From contig JAQCEM010000033.1 of assembly GCA_027729635.1 (NCBI GenBank), positions 1 to 22,081 of the forward strand: 22,081 bases of DNA, given 5' to 3'. The notes beneath the pieces are model-generated. The model was not told the origin of the DNA, did no database searches, and saw nothing but the letters and a program-made list of their open reading frames with translations. Of this stretch, positions 22,006 to 22,081 are shown one piece after another. The position numbers and the translations under genes are program-made. This stretch comes from Casp-actino8 sp001510335. Lineage in GTDB: Bacteria; Actinomycetota; Acidimicrobiia; Acidimicrobiales; Ilumatobacteraceae. The first letter of the stretch is position 1. Each line of letters begins with the position of its first letter.

Positions 22006-22081
22006 TTATGTAGCGAACCAGCCGTTGGCGTCGATGAGGATGTGGGCTTGGCCGTAGACGTAGATGCAGATGTTGCCGTTG
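22006..22081 (-). CDS. C-terminal fragment of a second secreted protein with the same repeat
   Basis: An open minus-strand frame enters from the right edge and stops at TAA (22008-22006). Its 24 visible residues include CIYVYGQAHILIDANGWF. This matches the closing part of the twin protease's repeats ('VCFHVYGIANILIDVNGY'), with the cysteine and the D-x-N-G motif kept. DNA similarity with 16387-16445 is also visible by eye. The rest of the protein lies outside the window, so nothing can be said of its catalytic part. Two adjacent same-strand genes with this tail suggest local duplication or a cluster of surface proteins. Confidence 0.8.
   Translation of the reverse strand, partial: NGNICIYVYGQAHILIDANGWFAT

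Noticed and set aside
1..22081. Search for mobile elements, CRISPR arrays, tRNA and rRNA genes
   Set aside because: No transposase, integrase or recombinase frame, no regularly spaced repeats, and no cloverleaf or rRNA core sequence was recognised by eye; a tRNAscan-SE or Infernal run would settle it.

Overview
The window looks like chromosomal DNA of an actinobacterium with moderate GC content. I infer the class Acidimicrobiia (an Ilumatobacter-like or freshwater relative). The clues are a DUF4916 NUDIX-like gene, a Rv1155-like PPOX protein, an actinobacterial Nei2-type zinc-finger glycosylase homologue, secreted proteins with the DTRxGxGG / SNLNF / DINGxx C-terminal repeat, and many apparently leaderless genes. 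I saw no rRNA, tRNA, CRISPR array, insertion sequence, integrase or phage gene. Genes are packed tightly, and no stretch over 300 bases lacks one.

Left part (1-5830): the tail of a MOSC-like gene ends inside a 24-bp palindrome. It is followed by a divergent pair, a phytanoyl-CoA dioxygenase-like oxygenase (minus) and a fumarylacetoacetate hydrolase-family enzyme (plus), which seem to share one symmetric -10 element. Next is a minus-strand run: an unknown 165-aa protein, an MFS transporter, a NUDIX hydrolase and a dienelactone hydrolase. A TauD/TfdA-type dioxygenase diverges from this run and ends in an intrinsic terminator that overlaps its stop codon. The region suggests oxidative breakdown of small organic acids, but no substrate can be named.

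Middle (5831-10743): a DUF2207 membrane protein, DNA-3-methyladenine glycosylase I (tag), a DUF4916 protein, a small charged unknown protein, and a Fpg/Nei-family protein that appears to have lost most of its catalytic residues while keeping its zinc finger. A PPOX-fold protein closes an operon that begins with a MacB/LolD-type ATPase and a double-FtsX permease (10753-14060).

Right part (14117-22081): an NMN adenylyltransferase-like protein, a 1-Cys peroxiredoxin divergent from a nitroreductase, a small unknown protein translationally coupled to the nitroreductase, and then a 1850-aa secreted protein. That protein has two complete subtilisin (S8) domains, two prodomain-like modules, three fibronectin III domains, three PPC-like beta domains and three C-terminal repeats. 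The next gene upstream, cut by the window edge, ends in the same repeat.

The most general signal is regulatory. Eight genes have a TANNNT hexamer followed by exactly six bases and then the start codon, which fits leaderless transcription in which the -10 box itself fixes the start. I used this rule to choose several starts.
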